Counted from the first letter of the stretch, positions 18,988 to 27,961 are shown. The stretch is 64,000 bases of DNA from an uncultured Burkholderiales bacterium (GCA_903886485.1 CAISMH010000012.1:286844-350843), one strand, 5' to 3'. Notes: a model not told the origin generated them from the letters alone. Translations and numbers: made by a program.

Positions 18988-19518
18988 TCAAGTAGTGATA
19001 ATTTGCAAAGATTGATTGAAACCTAGTTGCTTTTTAGGGCCTTCAAGCAAGTTATAGGCTCGCTCAATCTCATCACTACTTCCATGTATCAACAAAAGGA
19101 ATTGATCCGCCTTGATCGCAGTTTCATATTTGATAGCCTGTTCATGATTGACGCCAAACTCAAGCATTGCGGTGCCTAATGCCGACAACCCTCCTAAAAC
19201 TACCGCTCCCTCTAACGCACTAACCAATGACGCAACAATTGGCCCTGAAAATGCTGTCACACCAATACTAGGAAGTACGAAAACTGCTGGGGCAAATAAC
19301 AACCCCCAAATTGCCCCCCAAAACGCTCCAAATTTTCCCAAGGCTCTTATTCGATCACCTTTAGTGTAGAACCCAATGGGATGTTCCTCTGAGTGAAAGC
19401 CCATACCGATTACCGACAAATGTCGCATATCAAAGCCAGACAATCCAAGCAGACGGACTGCATTCTCTGCCTCAAAATGAGTCTTGAAAGCATAGACATT
19501 TGAAGGTTTTTTATTCAT
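18988..19518 (-). CDS. DUF1269/general-stress-protein-17M-like membrane protein
   Basis: The 176-residue protein starts with a small alpha/beta unit (SNVYAFKTHFEAENAVRLLGLSGFDMRHLSVIGMG) as in the GSP17M/DUF1269 group. Two glycine-rich membrane segments follow at about 70-130 (FGAFWGAIWGLLFAPAVFVLP; SALEGAVVLGGLSALGTAML), then a C-terminal repeat of the alpha/beta unit (ADQFLLLIHGSSDEIERAYNLL). Proteins of this kind are linked to stress responses, but the biochemical role is not established. It lies 13 nt after the phasin stop, so the two are probably one operon. ATG 19518 was chosen over an earlier ATG at 19530. Confidence 0.68.
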   Translation of the reverse strand: MNKKPSNVYAFKTHFEAENAVRLLGLSGFDMRHLSVIGMGFHSEEHPIGFYTKGDRIRALGKFGAFWGAIWGLLFAPAVFVLPSIGVTAFSGPIVASLVSALEGAVVLGGLSALGTAMLEFGVNHEQAIKYETAIKADQFLLLIHGSSDEIERAYNLLEGPKKQLGFNQSLQIITT

Positions 19519-19531
19519 ACAAACTTTCAAA

Positions 19532-20023
19532 TTACTTTGATTGACTTGATAGTGTTTTTGCTGAAGAAACAGCTTTTGTAGTCGCGGCTTTTGCGTTTTC
19601 CATCACCGAGTGACTCGCATCTAGGGCAGTTTTCATAAATGTCGTCGCGATTGATGAAATTGGATTTGATGAAATTTCATGAATCTTCAAAGCTTCATTT
19701 GTGAGAAAACATCCATCTTCGATCTGTTTCTGAAAAAGCTTAGTTACTTCAATGTGTGCATCAAAACCTAACCTGTACGCATCTACCGCAAAACCTAAAT
19801 AATCTTTGACTTGACTCATCATGTGTTGCGTAACCAAGCTTTGAACTTTACTGGTGTCTTTGATCTCCGAGAGTTCAGATGCTCTTTTATGTGATGCTTC
19901 GATTGCTAGCTTGTTCTGTGTCAATGCAAGGTTAATCAAATCCAACGATTGCTTGTGATACAGGTTTGCGATTTCAATAGATCGATTGGAAATGATGTGT
20001 GTAGTTGCTGAAGCTGCTTTCAT
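19532..20023 (-). CDS. Phasin-family protein
   Basis: The 163-residue, almost wholly helical protein has the phasin pattern (NLYHKQSLDLINLALTQNKLAIEASHKRASELSEIKD; SQVKDYLGFAVDAYRLGFDAHIEVTKLFQKQIED) and an Ala/Ser/Thr-rich tail (KAATTKAVSSAKTLSSQSK). Phasins coat polyhydroxyalkanoate granules, and some act as chaperone-like stress proteins. AAGGA lies 9 nt before the ATG. A TGTGC-N6-GCACC motif is found 100 nt upstream. No PHA synthase is nearby, so a stress role is as likely as granule coating. Confidence 0.8.
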   Translation of the reverse strand: MKAASATTHIISNRSIEIANLYHKQSLDLINLALTQNKLAIEASHKRASELSEIKDTSKVQSLVTQHMMSQVKDYLGFAVDAYRLGFDAHIEVTKLFQKQIEDGCFLTNEALKIHEISSNPISSIATTFMKTALDASHSVMENAKAATTKAVSSAKTLSSQSK

Positions 20024-20122
20024 ACTGTGGTCCTTTTAAAAAGTTGATGCCTAAAATTTCAAAAAGCACAAACGCTATTGAAATTAACCAAGACAAGCTT
20101 AATCAAAGAACTAGTTGATGTA

Positions 20123-20138
20123 TGTGCGCTGACGCACC
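20123..20138. promoter_or_regulatory. CRP-geometry motif, upstream of the phasin gene
   Basis: TGTGC-GCTGAC-GCACC shares the left half TGTATGTGCGCT with the sites at 20737 and 35781. It is the weakest match in the right half. See the site family at 20737, 26302, 26415, 34981 and 35781. Confidence 0.45.
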
Positions 20139-20267
20139 AAGACATGAAATAGCGTCTCTTAAATAACTCTCCCAACAAAGAATGTAATTGCCAGAAGTTA
20201 AGTTTTTAGCTTGAAGTCAAGTAACAACACTGATGGATCAAAGCTTATGAAGGACAAAGTGAAATTG

Positions 20268-20681
20268 CTACTTTATAAATGTCAGTGGAATTTTCGTCAA
20301 CGTCAACACACGGTGAGCGACTGAACCAATCAACATATCGCTAACTATTGAACGTCCCTTAGCGCCCATAACGATCAAGTCAAACCTACCAGACTTGGCC
20401 GCCTTAGTGATCTCTTCAGCGACATGACCGGTTTTGATAATCATGTCGTGCTGCACACCCGCTTTATCCAAAGCACTTCGCGCAGACTTCAAGTCTTTAT
20501 CACTAAGTTCACGCAGATAGTCAGACACCGAGTCTTTGGGAATGAACTTTTTCAAATGCTTAAGCCCCGTGTCGTCATGCACAGAAATCAAGGTAACTGA
20601 AACCTTAGGGCGTAAAGAAGCTGCGTATTTTGCAGCTCGTAATGCGCACGAGGAACCATCGGTTGGAACAAGAATTTTCAT
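20268..20681 (-). CDS. Universal stress protein, UspA family
   Basis: The 137-residue protein is one complete Usp domain: MKILVPTDGSSCALRAAKYAASL at the start, and the ATP-binding motif G-2X-G-9X-G-S in MGAKGRSIVSDMLIGSVAHRVL near the end. Usp proteins bind ATP or AMP and act in survival of stress and growth arrest. It is divergent from the diguanylate cyclase gene, with a single CRP-geometry site in the 112-bp gap between them. Confidence 0.9.
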   Translation of the reverse strand: MKILVPTDGSSCALRAAKYAASLRPKVSVTLISVHDDTGLKHLKKFIPKDSVSDYLRELSDKDLKSARSALDKAGVQHDMIIKTGHVAEEITKAAKSGRFDLIVMGAKGRSIVSDMLIGSVAHRVLTLTKIPLTFIK

Positions 20682-20736
20682 ATGAAAGACCTAAGTTAAG
20701 TACTTGTACATCTTCATTCACTAATTTTGGTTTGTA

Positions 20737-20752
20737 TGTGCGCTAGCGAACA
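20737..20752. promoter_or_regulatory. CRP-geometry motif between usp and the GGDEF gene
   Basis: TGTGC-GCTAGC-GAACA lies 56 nt upstream of the usp ATG and 42 nt upstream of the diguanylate cyclase ATG. The spacing of two 5-bp half sites by 6 bp is that of CRP/FNR-family operators, but with C in place of A at the fifth position of the left half. Confidence 0.6.
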
Positions 20753-20793
20753 GACCGAAAAGAAAAATATACAAACAATCAAGCTTAATCAGC

Positions 20794-22329
20794 ATGATTG
20801 ATACAGCAAAACAAAAACACAAAAGACTCGGCCACTCAGTTGTGGCTTTGTATTTACTTACGTTGGCTGTCGTCCTAATAGGCACAGCATTCGCTCTTTA
20901 TCAAAATTGGGAGATACGACTCAAGGCTACACAAGTTGATTTGATTCGGAATGCAAACATTAGCAATCTTTTGGTAGAAAGTGCGTTGCTCAGTGCAAGT
21001 AAGACCTTACGAAGCACTCGAAGTCAAATCGAACTCGCATTTCTAAAAGGCAATCGAAGTAACGAAGACATACATCTGATACTGATGAATGCAACGCGAA
21101 CCAATGATGCATACAGCAAATCCTTTGAACTTGGGCTGTTGTTCTTTGTGGATGAAAAAGGGCTAGTTTATGCACTTAGTGATCGCTATTTATCGCAACC
21201 TATCGACATGTCAGCCCAGTACTTCTTTAAAGATTTACTAAACAACTTTTACAAACGCAGTACGGTTGGACCGCTAATTGAAGCAATCACTACGCGTCAA
21301 TTGGTCTTTCACATGTCGGTCCCGATTCATGACGCAACAGGAAAATTTTCAGGAGTGTTGGCTCAGCAAATCCTAGCTTCGTCGATTGGTGCGGACTTAA
21401 ACAGATCTACAGACAGTAGAAGTTTTGAGCGCTTGATGACTTTCTACGCCGGTAATGATGCTTCCTTCATCTTTCCTCTTCCGGACGACATGCAATTCAA
21501 TAGCATGACTACAAATACAAATACGTCCTCATCAATAAAACCCATTACGCAAAGATCTCAAATTAGTGAAGAAACTAGATATTTAGGAAGCGCTGTATCA
21601 ACTCTCCTGGCTCTTACCAGTCAAGTAGAGATTCCGAAAAGTAGAGTAAGGCAGGAGTTTCTTAAAGACAACAGCCTCTTGCTTGCTTATGCACTCTCAG
21701 GAGCAGTCTTCGTATCTATTATATTTTTCTATCTTTATCGGTTGACTCAAAGGCTTTTCATCGCTCAAACAAGTTCGATGCACGACACCCTTACGGGACT
21801 TCGTAATCGCCGATCCTTAGATGAACAGCTACCGCTTTTACTAAGAGAATCAATGAGAGAAAAAGAGCCGCTCACTGTTCTATTCATAGACATTGATCAT
21901 TTCCGAATTTTCAACGACCAATACGGCCATGAAAGCGGTGATGTTGCGTTACAAGCCGTCGCAAATACTCTCTTACGTATATGCCAACGACCACTGGACT
22001 TTATTTGCCGATGGGGTGGCGAGGAATTTGTAGCAGTGCTACCGCACACGAATGAAAAAGCAGCGGCAAAACTGGCACAAGACATGCTCCAAGCTATGAG
22101 AGCTCTTCAGCTTCACGTTGCAAATCATGCCGCACCAAAACTAACCATCAGCATCGGACATATATCGCGAACGATAACTATCGAGACTTTGGACGAAGAC
22201 CTCGTTGATGCAGCAGACCAAGCAATGCTCCAAGCCAAACACCTTGGGCGCAATCAAAGTTTTATGGCAAAAGATTCATTCCTTCAACGTGACACGCACA
22301 TGACCTGCGATATAGCCAACAACTTATGA
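20794..22329 (+). CDS. Membrane diguanylate cyclase (GGDEF) with extracytoplasmic sensor
   Basis: The 511-residue protein has membrane segments near 14-34 and 293-316 that flank an extracytoplasmic domain of about 255 residues, probably of the Cache type. A cytoplasmic GGDEF domain occupies about 330-490. The signature is RWGGEEF, with the metal-binding Asp in [14 protein letters not shown]. An inhibitory I-site (RPLD) lies exactly five residues before GGEEF, so product inhibition is expected. It makes cyclic di-GMP from GTP. The stop overlaps the next gene's ATG by 4 nt, coupling it to the HD-GYP protein. Confidence 0.9.
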   Translation: MIDTAKQKHKRLGHSVVALYLLTLAVVLIGTAFALYQNWEIRLKATQVDLIRNANISNLLVESALLSASKTLRSTRSQIELAFLKGNRSNEDIHLILMNATRTNDAYSKSFELGLLFFVDEKGLVYALSDRYLSQPIDMSAQYFFKDLLNNFYKRSTVGPLIEAITTRQLVFHMSVPIHDATGKFSGVLAQQILASSIGADLNRSTDSRSFERLMTFYAGNDASFIFPLPDDMQFNSMTTNTNTSSSIKPITQRSQISEETRYLGSAVSTLLALTSQVEIPKSRVRQEFLKDNSLLLAYALSGAVFVSIIFFYLYRLTQRLFIAQTSSMHDTLTGLRNRRSLDEQLPLLLRESMREKEPLTVLFIDIDHFRIFNDQYGHESGDVALQAVANTLLRICQRPLDFICRWGGEEFVAVLPHTNEKAAAKLAQDMLQAMRALQLHVANHAAPKLTISIGHISRTITIETLDEDLVDAADQAMLQAKHLGRNQSFMAKDSFLQRDTHMTCDIANNL

Positions 22330-23369
22330 CACCTCCTCTTACTGCACTGCAAACCGCATCTGAACTCCGTTACCGACGATTGTTTGAAACGGCGCAAGAT
22401 GGAATCTTGATATTAGATTTCAAGACCGGACAAATCGAAGACGCAAATCCCTTCCTAACTCATCTCTTGGGCTACTCACGAGAAGAATTGGTAGGTAAAC
22501 GGTTGTGGGAAATTGGGGCAATCATTGATAAGAAATCATCACTCGAAGCCTTTGCAGTTCTGCAAGACAAGGGTTACATCCGTTATGAAGATTTACCCTT
22601 AATGACCAAAGACGGCTTCATCATCAACGTTGAGTTTGTCAGCAATGCCTATGGCGTGAATGGTGATCAAGTTATTCAATGCAACATCCGCGATATTACA
22701 GAGCGAAAAAAAATAGATAAACAACTGCTGGAATACCAGCACTTGGTTAGCTTAGGCATGTCTGAAATTGTGGATGTACTGTCTGCAATGATTGAAGAGC
22801 GAGACCCATACACCGCTGGCCATCAAGCTCGTGTAGCTAACTTATCAGTAGCTATCGCCACTGAATTGAGATTGCCACCCCATAACATTGAAGGGATTCG
22901 CCTCAGTGCATTGATGCACGACATTGGCAAGTTCTCGATCCCAGCACAAGTTTTGATGAAACCAACCAAGCTCAACACCTTCGAGATTGCAATGTTGCGA
23001 AACCACGTGCAAGCCGGATATGACGTGATTAAACACATCCACTTTCCTTGGCCCGTAGCTCAGGTGGTGTTGCAGCACCACGAACGTCTGGACGGCTCAG
23101 GCTATCCCAATAGTTTGAAAGGCGACAGCATTAGTGACGACGCTCGCATCTTGGCTGTTGCAGACACAGTGGACGCAATGGTAGGAATGCGTCCTTATCG
23201 TTCAGCCTTCAGTATCGATGAGGCACTTAGCACGCTTGAAGAGGGAATCGACACTTTATACGACGCACGTATGGTTAAAGCCTGCATAAAAATTTTCAAA
23301 GAAGATCAATACACCTTCCCCCCCATGAAACACATAGAAGATGTCCACCCACTTAACAAACACCTTTAA
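22326..23369 (+). CDS. PAS and HD-GYP domain protein, probable cyclic di-GMP phosphodiesterase
   Basis: The 347-residue protein has a PAS domain at about 13-130 ([27 protein letters not shown], ending IRDITERKK) and an HD-GYP domain at about 145-335. Key residues are present: the HD pair in [11 protein letters not shown] and the GYP motif in [16 protein letters not shown] proteins hydrolyse cyclic di-GMP to GMP using two or three metals. No membrane segment is seen. The ATG overlaps the cyclase stop, and its own 3' end overlaps tadE by 29 nt, so cyclase, phosphodiesterase and pseudopilin genes form one coupled unit. Confidence 0.9.
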   Translation: MTPPLTALQTASELRYRRLFETAQDGILILDFKTGQIEDANPFLTHLLGYSREELVGKRLWEIGAIIDKKSSLEAFAVLQDKGYIRYEDLPLMTKDGFIINVEFVSNAYGVNGDQVIQCNIRDITERKKIDKQLLEYQHLVSLGMSEIVDVLSAMIEERDPYTAGHQARVANLSVAIATELRLPPHNIEGIRLSALMHDIGKFSIPAQVLMKPTKLNTFEIAMLRNHVQAGYDVIKHIHFPWPVAQVVLQHHERLDGSGYPNSLKGDSISDDARILAVADTVDAMVGMRPYRSAFSIDEALSTLEEGIDTLYDARMVKACIKIFKEDQYTFPPMKHIEDVHPLNKHL

Positions 23370-23784
23370 TCGCAACGTTTGTAAACAACGTGGCGCGTCA
23401 GCAGTTGAGATGGCACTGCTGCTGCCATTGCTGATATTGATGCTGGATGGCGTTCTCGAATTTGGCTTGATTCTGCACAATCAATCGGTACTCACTAGTA
23501 CAGTCAATCTTGCAGCTCGCGCAGGTATTGTGAATAGGTCGGCCAAACTCAACGATACACAAATTGCTGAAATCGCAAGTAATTACTGCATCGACGGCTT
23601 GATTTCACTTGGCACAACCACCCCTGCCACGGTAACCGTAGTTCAATCAGCAGACTCCACCTACCCAAACCCTTTAAGGGTCACTGTGTCTTATAGCTTT
23701 AAGGGATTATTCGTGGGCGGACTGCTGTCAGCGCTTCAAACATACCCCAAACTAAGTGCCACCACTGTGATGTACAACGAATGA
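23341..23784 (+). CDS. tadE: TadE-like minor pseudopilin
   Basis: The 147-residue protein has a prepilin-like start: a basic leader ending QRG, then [25 protein letters not shown] with Glu at +5 after the expected cleavage site, and a hydrophobic helix. The C-terminal part is extracytoplasmic with one Cys ([12 protein letters not shown]). TadE proteins are processed by the TadV/CpaA peptidase and are needed for Flp pilus assembly. The start lies inside the HD-GYP gene, and the end overlaps tadG by 4 nt. Confidence 0.85.
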   Translation: MSTHLTNTFNRNVCKQRGASAVEMALLLPLLILMLDGVLEFGLILHNQSVLTSTVNLAARAGIVNRSAKLNDTQIAEIASNYCIDGLISLGTTTPATVTVVQSADSTYPNPLRVTVSYSFKGLFVGGLLSALQTYPKLSATTVMYNE

Positions 23785-25016
23785 CTATTAAAAAACAAAG
23801 AGGAGCAGTAGCACTCTTAGTTGCTCTCTTGTTGCCCGTGCTGATTGGTTTTATGGCATTAGCAGTTGATGTCGGCTACGTCTTAGTACGACGTAACCAA
23901 ATGCAAGTAGCTGCGGATTCGGCTGCACTATTGGCTGCAAATGCGAGACAACACGGTCAGGACATAAGTTCTGCAATAGATTTTGCCTACATTGCAACAG
24001 CTGCAAATGGATTTACAAATCAATTAGAAAACACACTTGTTACCGTCAGCATTCCTCCCGGTGGTAGTCAAAGCTATGCAGCGGACACAAACTACGTACG
24101 TGTCACCCTCACGCAACCAGTAAATGCATTTTTAGCTTGGGTCTTTGGAGTCACAAATACCAATCCTTGGGCTAGTGCGATAGCGGGACCAGTCGGAGGT
24201 GGAAACCCTTGCTTACTCACACTTGGAACCACTGGATCTGCGGCTTTAAGCGTGGTCGGCAATAGCGTAGTTACAGCTAGCACCTGCGGCATATACATCA
24301 ATTCAAACAGCCCATCGGCATTACAAATTACTGGCAATGCAACCGTTACGGCACGTACGATTCAAGTAGTAGGCGGCTATACCGCCACTGGCAATGTAAA
24401 TGTCAGTGCCATCAGTACAGGCGCAGCGATAACCGCAGATCCGTTCGTAAGCTTACCCATGCCCGCATTCAGTGGATGTAATTTCACTAACTACAATAAA
24501 TCTGGCAACGGTAGTTTGACCCTTACACCTGGTACATACTGCGGTGGAATCAGCCTCTCTGGCAACTATGCAGTTAGCTTTAGCCCAGGCATGTATGTGT
24601 TGTACGGCGGGGGGATCAGTTTCACTGGAAACATTGCACCCATATTAGGTAACGGCGTAACGTTTTACAACTCAGGAAACACCACGTCATTTCCCTATAA
24701 GAGTCTAAATCTAGCTGGTAACGTCGCCCTGAACCTCAGCGCTCCAACCACAGGCACTTATGCTGGTATGTTGATCATGCAAGACCCTATGAACAGCCAA
24801 CCTGCCACCTTGGTCGGCAACACGGGAGCAACGTTGGCTGGTAATTTGTATTTCCCGAAAAACATTGTCACTCTCAATGGAAACACTGGCACGGACATAC
24901 CAATCGGTTCTGTGGTGGCACAACGTGTAAGCATAGTCGGTAATACACGTTTTAGCATGACTAACATGTATGGAGGTAGTGGTACCAGCGGTCAACGAAG
25001 CGGCTTATACCAATAG
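23781..25016 (+). CDS. tadG: TadG-like pilus protein with Gly-Asn repeat C-terminal domain
   Basis: The 411-residue protein opens with the TadG anchor (QRGAVALLVALLLPVLIGFMALAVDVGYVLVRRNQMQVAADSAA), which lacks Glu+5 as is usual for TadG. From about residue 155 the chain is very rich in Gly, Asn, Ser and Thr and repeats a hydrophobic-x-GN pattern at least ten times (VVGNSVV, ITGNATV, ATGNVNV, LSGNYAV, FTGNIAP, LAGNVAL, LVGNTGA, LAGNLYF, LNGNTGT, IVGNTRF). The spacing suggests a beta-solenoid. No von Willebrand A domain is seen. It probably sits at the pilus base or tip, exposed outside. Confidence 0.78.
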   Translation: MTIKKQRGAVALLVALLLPVLIGFMALAVDVGYVLVRRNQMQVAADSAALLAANARQHGQDISSAIDFAYIATAANGFTNQLENTLVTVSIPPGGSQSYAADTNYVRVTLTQPVNAFLAWVFGVTNTNPWASAIAGPVGGGNPCLLTLGTTGSAALSVVGNSVVTASTCGIYINSNSPSALQITGNATVTARTIQVVGGYTATGNVNVSAISTGAAITADPFVSLPMPAFSGCNFTNYNKSGNGSLTLTPGTYCGGISLSGNYAVSFSPGMYVLYGGGISFTGNIAPILGNGVTFYNSGNTTSFPYKSLNLAGNVALNLSAPTTGTYAGMLIMQDPMNSQPATLVGNTGATLAGNLYFPKNIVTLNGNTGTDIPIGSVVAQRVSIVGNTRFSMTNMYGGSGTSGQRSGLYQ

Positions 25017-25027
25017 CCAATTCTGAT

Positions 25028-25438
25028 TTATTCATTCATGCCGGTTGCATGAGACGTCAAGACAATTGGCATGTTTAAAGCACTCAAAACAGATGACATC
25101 ATCAAGCTTCGATATGTGTAAGTGACAGTAACACCTAAGGATGTTTGAAAAGCTGGGGCTGACGCTTGGTCTACGGTTATGTTTGCTGTGTGAGTGTCCC
25201 CAAAGGAAAGTAAGTAGTTAGCACAATAACTCTGTGCAACAGCAGAAATCTCCTCATTGCTTAACTTAGGTGTACGAAGAACAACACCTGCCCTAACAGC
25301 CTCTCGTGCTGCATTAGTAAGGATGACTTTGTCATACATAACTATGCTGAACTCCATAACGCCATCTAGAACTAAAAAAAGCAGCGGAAAAATTAGTGCA
25401 AATTCAATAGCTGTTGCACCAAATTGCTTAGAACGCAT
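25028..25438 (-). CDS. Second TadE-like pseudopilin, opposite strand
   Basis: The 136-residue protein has leader MRSKQFG, then ATAIEFALIFPLLFLVLDGVMEFSI with Glu at +5. It is clearly paralogous to the TadE at 23341 along its whole length (shared [55 protein letters not shown]). It is convergent with tadG, with 11 bp between stops, and its start overlaps the end of the AraC gene by 11 bp, so it is probably expressed with that regulator and not with the main pilus operon. Confidence 0.83.
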   Translation of the reverse strand: MRSKQFGATAIEFALIFPLLFLVLDGVMEFSIVMYDKVILTNAAREAVRAGVVLRTPKLSNEEISAVAQSYCANYLLSFGDTHTANITVDQASAPAFQTSLGVTVTYTYRSLMMSSVLSALNMPIVLTSHATGMNE

Positions 25439-26255
25439 GACTCACTCGACGATATGCAGTTGGTGTCATGCCGCGATGATCACGAAAGAATCGAGAAAAG
25501 TTTCCTGGAGTTGAAAAACCTAATGATTTAGACATTGAAGTCATATCTTCTTCGTGCGCATTCAATCGCGTAAGGGCCTCTTCGACTCGCATCGCGTTCC
25601 AAAATACCAACGGTGAAGTACCTAATTGGTCGTGAAACAACTCAAAAAATCGACTTCTTGACAAACCCACTACCTCAGCTAACTCTTCCGCCACAGTAGG
25701 GTTACCTAAATTTGCCTGCATGTGAGAAATTGCTACACGTAAGCGGTAATCAATCATCCTTCGACGCTGAGGCATCGCTTGTAACTGCGCAGGTGTCATA
25801 GCCGCACGAATTGTTGTCGCCAACAAAGAGGCAACGTCGGCTTCAAGACATAAAGTTGGCTCACGTAACGGTGAAACCATATGAGCAAGTAGCGATGAAG
25901 ATACCTCACGCACTTCAGCTGTTATGCCAATTGCAGACTGCGGAAGCACCATCGAATGTGCCCATTCACTACATTGAGCATCAAGCCAACGGTCGTTCAA
26001 ATACAAATTAAGAAACACCGCAGGTCGATCGGGTGTGTTCAAACGCAAGTCATGCGAGGCGCGACTGTTTACACCTAACGCCATGTCAGGCCCAAGTTGC
26101 ACCACCTCAGGGCCAACACGAGCATGAGCTAGTCCACCGCCTAACCAATAGGCAAAGTGGGTATGCGTGTGAGCATGCATTACCAAATCATGATGATGCT
26201 CAACAACCTCTATACGGCCATAGTCACCCTCGGTCAGTGCAAAGAATTCGACCAT
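25428..26255 (-). CDS. AraC-family transcriptional regulator
   Basis: From ATG 26255 the protein has 275 residues. An N-terminal cupin-like sensor domain (HHHDLVMHAHTHTHFAYWLGGG) is followed by two AraC helix-turn-helix units in the last 100 residues (TVAEELAEVVGLSRSRFFELFHDQLG; DMTSMSKSLGFSTPGNFSRFFRDHRGMTPTAYRR). The start is set by a strong AAAGGGGGG site; the frame is open further upstream but has no such signal. A CRP-geometry site lies 47 nt upstream. It is divergent from flp and coupled to the second tadE, so it probably regulates pilus genes. The ligand is unknown. Confidence 0.85.
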   Translation of the reverse strand: MVEFFALTEGDYGRIEVVEHHHDLVMHAHTHTHFAYWLGGGLAHARVGPEVVQLGPDMALGVNSRASHDLRLNTPDRPAVFLNLYLNDRWLDAQCSEWAHSMVLPQSAIGITAEVREVSSSLLAHMVSPLREPTLCLEADVASLLATTIRAAMTPAQLQAMPQRRRMIDYRLRVAISHMQANLGNPTVAEELAEVVGLSRSRFFELFHDQLGTSPLVFWNAMRVEEALTRLNAHEEDMTSMSKSLGFSTPGNFSRFFRDHRGMTPTAYRRVSHAF

Positions 26256-26301
26256 ATCCCCCCTTTGAGTTAGCAATATGGCAGATATTTGAGTAGAACT
26301 C

Positions 26302-26317
26302 TGTGCGCTACAGCACA
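26302..26317. promoter_or_regulatory. CRP-geometry motif upstream of the AraC gene
   Basis: TGTGC-GCTACA-GCACA is a perfect inverted repeat of half site TGTGC with a 6-bp centre, the most symmetric copy of the set. It is 47 nt upstream of the AraC ATG and 131 nt upstream of flp. Confidence 0.6.
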
Positions 26318-26414
26318 TAAGAATTTGTATTGCTACTGACACGACTTCAGGCACAAAAACCAGACATTTCGATAAGTCGTAGCCATCACGTACGCATACA
26401 TTCAACCAGCCAGT

Positions 26415-26430
26415 TGTGCAACTTCGCACG
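26415..26430. promoter_or_regulatory. CRP-geometry motif just upstream of flp
   Basis: TGTGC-AACTTC-GCACG ends 18 nt before the flp ATG, ahead of the AAAGG ribosome site. If occupied at this position it would more likely block than activate transcription. The right half differs at its last base. Confidence 0.45.
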
Positions 26431-26448
26431 CTAATTTGAAAGGTAACT

Positions 26449-26637
26449 ATGAACACGTTGAAAAAACACATCCTTCACTTTGTATCTGATGAGCAAGGTG
26501 CTACTGCAATTGAATATGGATTGTTAGCGGGCTTAATTTCAGTCGTCATCATTGCTTCGGTAACTTTAATTGGAAGCAACTTAAAAGGTGTCTTCGACGT
26601 GATAGTTACGAAACTCACTGCTATTCCACGTACTTAA
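26449..26637 (+). CDS. flp: Flp-type major pilin
   Basis: The 62-residue prepilin has leader MNTLKKHILHFVSDEQG, then ATAIEYGLLAGLISVVIIASVTLIG with Glu+5 and Tyr+6, the Flp signature. It polymerises into the thin Tad pilus after cleavage by the CpaA-type peptidase encoded next. AAAGG lies 5 nt before the ATG. It is the first gene of the main pilus operon (flp to tadC), whose gene spacing is from -4 to 30 nt. Confidence 0.92.
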   Translation: MNTLKKHILHFVSDEQGATAIEYGLLAGLISVVIIASVTLIGSNLKGVFDVIVTKLTAIPRT

Positions 26638-26654
26638 GTAGAAGAAGACTTCCT

Positions 26655-27164
26655 ATGCAGCTCATGATCTGTGGATTTATGTTGCTGCTTGCAGTGGGAT
26701 GGGATGTGAAAACACATCGCATACCCAACCAATTGGTAATTGGTGGGGGACTGATAGGCTTGGCGACTGCTTTTCTACCAGATGGTATCGGTTGGCAGAG
26801 TTCCATTTTGGGAAGCATTGCGGGCTTAGCAGTCTTCTTGCCTTTGTACATGCTTCGGATCTTGGGTGCAGGCGATGTCAAGCTTTTGTCGGCAGTAGGT
26901 TCGTTTGTGGGCTACCCCGGAATTCTCACCGTAGCCTTATTCACGGGACTTATTGGTGGAATCTTGGCCTTCTTACTTGCAATGCATCACCGTCAACTTC
27001 GCCTGATGCTGAATCAAGTCCACCAAGGTCTAGTCGTTTTTTTAATGCAAATTGCTAGTGGTGGTCGTCCTCGCCAATGGATCATGGTTGTAGGTCCACA
27101 TCGATTGCCCTATGCATTAGCAATTGCACTAGGCACGTTCAGTTACGTGCTTTCAATAAATTAA
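26655..27164 (+). CDS. cpaA: Prepilin peptidase CpaA/TadV
   Basis: The 169-residue integral membrane aspartic peptidase is of the A24 family. The two catalytic aspartates are Asp17 (GWDVKTHRIPN) and Asp74 in the GxGD motif (ILGAGDVKLLSAVG). Four to five membrane segments are evident. It removes leader peptides from Flp and the TadE/TadG pseudopilins. It lacks the N-terminal methylase domain of PilD, as is normal for Tad systems. Confidence 0.9.
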   Translation: MQLMICGFMLLLAVGWDVKTHRIPNQLVIGGGLIGLATAFLPDGIGWQSSILGSIAGLAVFLPLYMLRILGAGDVKLLSAVGSFVGYPGILTVALFTGLIGGILAFLLAMHHRQLRLMLNQVHQGLVVFLMQIASGGRPRQWIMVVGPHRLPYALAIALGTFSYVLSIN

Positions 27165-27174
27165 AGGTCGTTGT

Positions 27175-27957
27175 GTGCAAAAAGTAAGACCTCTATTACT
27201 CATCATCATGTCCCTAGCAATTGGGGCAGGAGCCGTAGCGCTTGCCCTGCATTGGATTGCGCAACGCACTGAGGTTGCCAGCACAAAAGTTGTGGTGGCA
27301 TCACGCGACTTAATGTTTGGTACTCAGTTACGTGAGGGAATGCTTGAAGTTATTGACTGGCCCGCATCGGGCACTCTTAAAGACCCTGTCACTGAGCCAA
27401 AACAGATTTATCAACGTGTCATCAACACAGCCATATTGCGCGGCGAACCTGTACTAGCAACGAAACTGGCACCTCTAGGTGAAAAAGGCGGATTGTCAGC
27501 CTTATTGCATGAGGGTACGCGGGCAGTAACAGTAAAGGTTAATGAAATTGTAGGGGTTGCAGGATTTGCTCTTCCTGGCAACTTCGTTGATGTGATGGTG
27601 AATGCCACAGATAAATCGGGCAAAGTTATTTCCAAAATTGTGTTGGAGCGCATCTTGGTTCTAGCCCTTGCTCAAGACGCTTCGACTAGCGAGACCAAAC
27701 CCAGGTTGGTTAATGCGGTGACGCTAGAAGTAACCCCGCAACAAGCTGAACAAATCGATTTAGCACGTAGCGTTGGTTCGCTCTCATTGGTGCTGCGCAG
27801 CCAAGTAGATATGGGGCACATCAATACAACAGGAGCGAGCATGGAAGATTTGTTCAAACAACCAGTGGTCGATAAAACAACACCCACACGCTCGAGTAGC
27901 AATCGAATCAGCGACAGACCCGAAATTATTCGTGGCTCCTTCAAAACCCTGGAATAA
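27175..27957 (+). CDS. cpaB: Flp pilus assembly protein CpaB/RcpC
   Basis: The 260-residue protein has an N-terminal membrane anchor (RPLLLIIMSLAIGAGAVALAL), a SAF-like domain (VVVASRDLMFGTQLREGMLEVIDWP; RGEPVLATKLAP) and the RcpC core (GTRAVTVKVNEIVGVAGFALPGNFVDVMV). It is periplasmic and thought to support the secretin channel. The start is GTG, with AAAGG 7 nt upstream. Confidence 0.9.
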   Translation: MQKVRPLLLIIMSLAIGAGAVALALHWIAQRTEVASTKVVVASRDLMFGTQLREGMLEVIDWPASGTLKDPVTEPKQIYQRVINTAILRGEPVLATKLAPLGEKGGLSALLHEGTRAVTVKVNEIVGVAGFALPGNFVDVMVNATDKSGKVISKIVLERILVLALAQDASTSETKPRLVNAVTLEVTPQQAEQIDLARSVGSLSLVLRSQVDMGHINTTGASMEDLFKQPVVDKTTPTRSSSNRISDRPEIIRGSFKTLE

Positions 27958-27961
27958 ACAC

